Origin: Scybalousia_A sp052170555
GTDB taxonomy: Bacteria; Bacteroidota; Bacteroidia; Bacteroidales; P3
Direction: 5' to 3'
NCBI GenBank assembly: GCA_052170555.1
Contig: JBQNAI010000001.1
Location: 62,001 to 126,000 of the forward strand
Length of the DNA: 64,000 nucleotides
In this document: piece by piece, positions 61,848 to 64,000 of the stretch
Layout: the number at the start of each line of letters is the position of its first letter
How positions within the stretch are numbered: position 1 is the stretch's first letter
Made by a program: the position numbers and the translations under genes
The notes under the pieces: generated by a model
The model's input: only the letters and a program-made list of their open reading frames with translations
Database searches by the model: none
Told to the model about the DNA's origin: nothing

Positions 61848-62843
61848 ATGAATAATACAATAGGCCATAAATTTATTCTTACCATCACAGGTTCTTCACA
61901 TGGGAAGGAAGTTGGGGGTAAATTGGAGAACTGTCCTAAGGGATTAATCGTTGATAACGATTATATTGCAAGGGAATTGGATAGACGAAGACCTCAGAAA
62001 TATGGCACGTCGCGTATAGAGGATGATTGTGTACATTTTTTAAGTGGAATAGCCGATGGTCGTACTGATGGAACTTCTATAGAATTTAGAGTAGTAAATC
62101 ATAATATTCGCAAAGAAGATTACGATAGTTTTAAAGGATGGTTCAGACCCTCTCATGCAGATTATCCATATTTTGTTAAGTATGGGCAAGACAGTTTGAA
62201 ATACAAAGATATGGCTTCGGCAAGAATGTTTTTACCTGTCGTAGTAGCGGGCTGTTTTGCTAAAATGTTTTTGCAACAAAGGGGCATTGTAGTTAATGCA
62301 ATTGTGACAGAGATAGGAGGCATAGATTATCTGAATGATCGAGAACAAGTTGAAAATTTGCTAAAAGAAGTAACTAAAAAGCAAGATACGGTGGCAGGTA
62401 AAATAAGATGTGAGGTTAATGGAGTTGGAGTCGGATTAGGTGAACCAATATTTGAAAAATTATCGGCAAATTTGGCAAAAGCAATGATGAATGTACCATC
62501 TGCTGTAAGTTTTTCATTAGGTGATATATCCTATCGTGATAGGCTATTAGGTAGTCAAGATATCGATTTGTGGAAAGAAGATTTTACGACTGTAACTAAT
62601 CACTCGGGGGGACTTAATGCAGGGTTGACTAATGGTATGCCGATAGTTTTCAGTGTAGGTTTTCATGCGATACATACTTTATCGCAACGAATGACGTTAA
62701 TAAACGAAAAAGGACAGCTGCAAATAAAAGAAATAGGGGGAAGACATGATACTTGTCAGCTTTTACGTACCCCAGTAATAGTAGAGAGTCTTGCAGCTAT
62801 GGTTGTTACAGATTTTATACTAATGAATGATAAAAAGAACTAA
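61848..62843 (+). CDS. aroC: chorismate synthase
   Basis: AroC makes chorismate from EPSP using reduced FMN. Signature segments: ITGSSHGKEVGG (usually GESHG), DRRRPQKYGTSRIEDDCVHFLSGI, FRPSHADYPYFVKYG with the conserved His, and GGRHDTCQLLRTPVIVESLAAMV (usually GRHDPC). The usual FMN-contact RASARET motif is here KDMASARMF. At 331 residues it is a little short of the usual 355-360, and several signature residues are substituted, so it is a divergent but intact AroC. Its stop overlaps the next start by one base. Confidence 0.9.
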   Translation: MNNTIGHKFILTITGSSHGKEVGGKLENCPKGLIVDNDYIARELDRRRPQKYGTSRIEDDCVHFLSGIADGRTDGTSIEFRVVNHNIRKEDYDSFKGWFRPSHADYPYFVKYGQDSLKYKDMASARMFLPVVVAGCFAKMFLQQRGIVVNAIVTEIGGIDYLNDREQVENLLKEVTKKQDTVAGKIRCEVNGVGVGLGEPIFEKLSANLAKAMMNVPSAVSFSLGDISYRDRLLGSQDIDLWKEDFTTVTNHSGGLNAGLTNGMPIVFSVGFHAIHTLSQRMTLINEKGQLQIKEIGGRHDTCQLLRTPVIVESLAAMVVTDFILMNDKKN

Positions 62844-63568
62844 TGAAAAGAACAAGAAATTTATTTTTGATACTAATTACTATTTTTTTTGTTGCGTGTT
62901 CGGACAAAGGAGATAATTATGAATTGACAGGGAAGTTGGAAAACTGCAATGAGTGTTCGGTTTATTTGATGGAAATGGAAAATTCGGGTGTGAAGGCTTT
63001 GGATACAATAAAAGTTTCTAAGGATGGTAAGTTTAGTGTAAAAGAAAAGTTAGCGGAAGAGTCTATATTTATTTTGCAGGGTAGTAATGATTATATCATG
63101 CTATGTCCTAAAAAAAATGAGAAGATAAGAATCACTGCAGATTACGAGAATATGGCTGTTACATACACTATTGAAGGAAGTGAAGAATCAAGTAAGTTAA
63201 AACTTTTGAATGACAAACAAACCATGACTCGTTTTGCTTTAAAGAATATGAATGAGCAATTGCAGATGCAAGATATCAATAACATTGATTCTGTAAGACA
63301 AGAGATTACAAAGAAATATCATTTGCTTAGAGAAAATCAAAGACAATTTCTTATAGACTACATAAATACATATGAGGGAAGTTTAACAACCTTGGTCGCA
63401 CTTTATAGAAATATGGAGAACACTCCTTTGATAGATCCTCTAAGAGATGAGGCTATTTATGAGAAAGTTCTGAAAGGATTACAGAAAAAACTCCCCAATA
63501 ATAAGAATACCAAATATCTAGAACATCTTGTATCGCGTATAAATAGCACAAAATATGACAAAGAGTGA
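62843..63568 (+). CDS. DUF4369 lipoprotein
   Basis: A 241-residue lipoprotein: signal peptide with lipobox FVAC. The DUF4369 domain covers about residues 25-125 (YELTGKLENCNECSVYLMEMENSGVKALDTIKVSKDGKFSVKE...DYIMLCPKKNEKIRITADYE), and a helical part follows. In many Bacteroidota relatives DUF4369 is followed by a thioredoxin (TlpA-like) domain; here no C-x-x-C and no thioredoxin fold are present, so the protein is the short form or a trimmed one. Its ATG overlaps the aroC stop (TAATG), and it overlaps lpxH by 14 nt, so translation is probably coupled. Confidence 0.82.
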   Translation: MKRTRNLFLILITIFFVACSDKGDNYELTGKLENCNECSVYLMEMENSGVKALDTIKVSKDGKFSVKEKLAEESIFILQGSNDYIMLCPKKNEKIRITADYENMAVTYTIEGSEESSKLKLLNDKQTMTRFALKNMNEQLQMQDINNIDSVRQEITKKYHLLRENQRQFLIDYINTYEGSLTTLVALYRNMENTPLIDPLRDEAIYEKVLKGLQKKLPNNKNTKYLEHLVSRINSTKYDKE

Positions 63569-64000
63569 TAATTATATAAAGGATACTCAACGTTATGGCA
63601 CAAAGTTTATATATTTTCTTTCTGATTTTCACTTAGGAGTAGGTTCTTTTGAAGAAGAAAAAATAAAGGAAGAGAAGATTGTTTGTTTCCTTCAATCAAT
63701 AGAAACTAGTGCAAAACGAATATTTCTATTAGGAGATATTTTTGATTTTTGGTTTGAATATTATTCTACTATCCCCAAAGGATTTGTTTTGTTTCAGGCT
63801 CAAATTAAACATATGGTACAACAAGGCATTGTTGTTGACTATTTTTGTGGTAACCATGATTTATGGCAAAAAGATTATTTTACTAAGGAATTGGGAGTGA
63901 TTATACATCGCCAACGTTATGAAACATTTGTTTTTGATGAAAAAACATTTGTTATAGGCCATGGGGATGGGTTAGATGCTAAGGATATTGGTTACAAGAT
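63555..64000 (+). CDS. lpxH: UDP-2,3-diacylglucosamine hydrolase LpxH-like, 3' end outside window
   Basis: The frame opens at ATG 63555, inside the last codons of the DUF4369 gene, and runs off the window. It encodes a calcineurin-like metallophosphoesterase with the LpxH motif series: FLSDFHLG (residues about 18-25), LLGDIFDFWFEY, VDYFCGNHDLW and VIGHGDGLDAKDIGYK. LpxH removes UMP from UDP-2,3-diacylglucosamine to form lipid X. It complements lpxD at the other edge of the window. Confidence 0.92.
   Translation, partial: MTKSDNYIKDTQRYGTKFIYFLSDFHLGVGSFEEEKIKEEKIVCFLQSIETSAKRIFLLGDIFDFWFEYYSTIPKGFVLFQAQIKHMVQQGIVVDYFCGNHDLWQKDYFTKELGVIIHRQRYETFVFDEKTFVIGHGDGLDAKDIGYK

Overview
The window is chromosomal DNA of a member of the Bacteroidota, most probably order Bacteroidales. 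The evidence is a porP-gldK-gldL-gldM-gldN type IX secretion (T9SS) block, proteins with T9SS C-terminal sorting domains, phylum-typical families (DUF2723, DUF4369, M64 peptidase, the long form of PurM), and many -7 promoter boxes of the form TAnnTTTG close upstream of start codons. The DNA is visibly AT-rich with many poly-A/T runs. The species cannot be named. Decayed genes and genes missing their usual partners hint at a host-associated or genome-reducing lifestyle; this is inference.

Layout. 1-3.1 kb: lpxD (5' end cut), an O-antigen-ligase-like protein and a family 2 glycosyltransferase. 3.1-8.2 kb, minus strand: a small unknown gene, a solitary rnfA, a MATE exporter, a flavoprotein, era and tRNA-His. 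8.5-13.3 kb: a methyltransferase remnant facing lptB, a polysaccharide-deacetylase-like protein, hldD, kdsC and an RlpA-like protein. 13.4-19.8 kb: the T9SS operon. 20-28.4 kb: polA lacking most of its proofreading domain, an MBOAT acyltransferase, a LuxE-like protein, mrdA and rodA. 28.6-30.75 kb: a heavily broken secreted Porphyromonas-type peptidylarginine deiminase. 31-37.2 kb: tandem repeats, ompA, a serpin-like lipoprotein, recX, a lipoprotein, a peptidyl-prolyl isomerase, pheS and folB. 37.5-49.8 kb, minus strand: M64 peptidase, tonB-like/exbD/exbB, a T9SS cargo protein, lnt, a formyl-THF cyclo-ligase, a radical SAM protein, a lipoprotein, a YfcC-like carrier and kdsD. 49.8-64 kb, plus strand: recQ, lptE, a DUF2723 membrane protein, purM, a family 9 glycosyltransferase, mazG, an MBL hydrolase, a beta-barrel protein, a nitroreductase, aroC, a DUF4369 lipoprotein and the start of lpxH.

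The main theme is the cell envelope: lipid A (lpxD, lpxH), Kdo and heptose supply (kdsD, kdsC, hldD), core and O-antigen assembly (glycosyltransferases, O-antigen ligase), LPS export (lptB, lptE), lipoprotein acylation (lnt), cell-wall elongation (mrdA, rodA), TonB energisation and T9SS export. No insertion sequence, prophage, CRISPR array or rRNA was seen.

The most unusual signals are non-coding. Several intergenic regions carry short tandem repeats with a period of exactly 21 or 22 bp. A separate family of palindromes built on TTCAAGAAAGAA recurs between genes, and one copy lies inside the lptE reading frame. Other points are a tRNA-His placed 9 nt ahead of era, interleaved kdsD/recQ promoters, the trimmed PolA, and the serpin-like lipoprotein with an atypical reactive-loop region. 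I see no complete undescribed multi-gene system.
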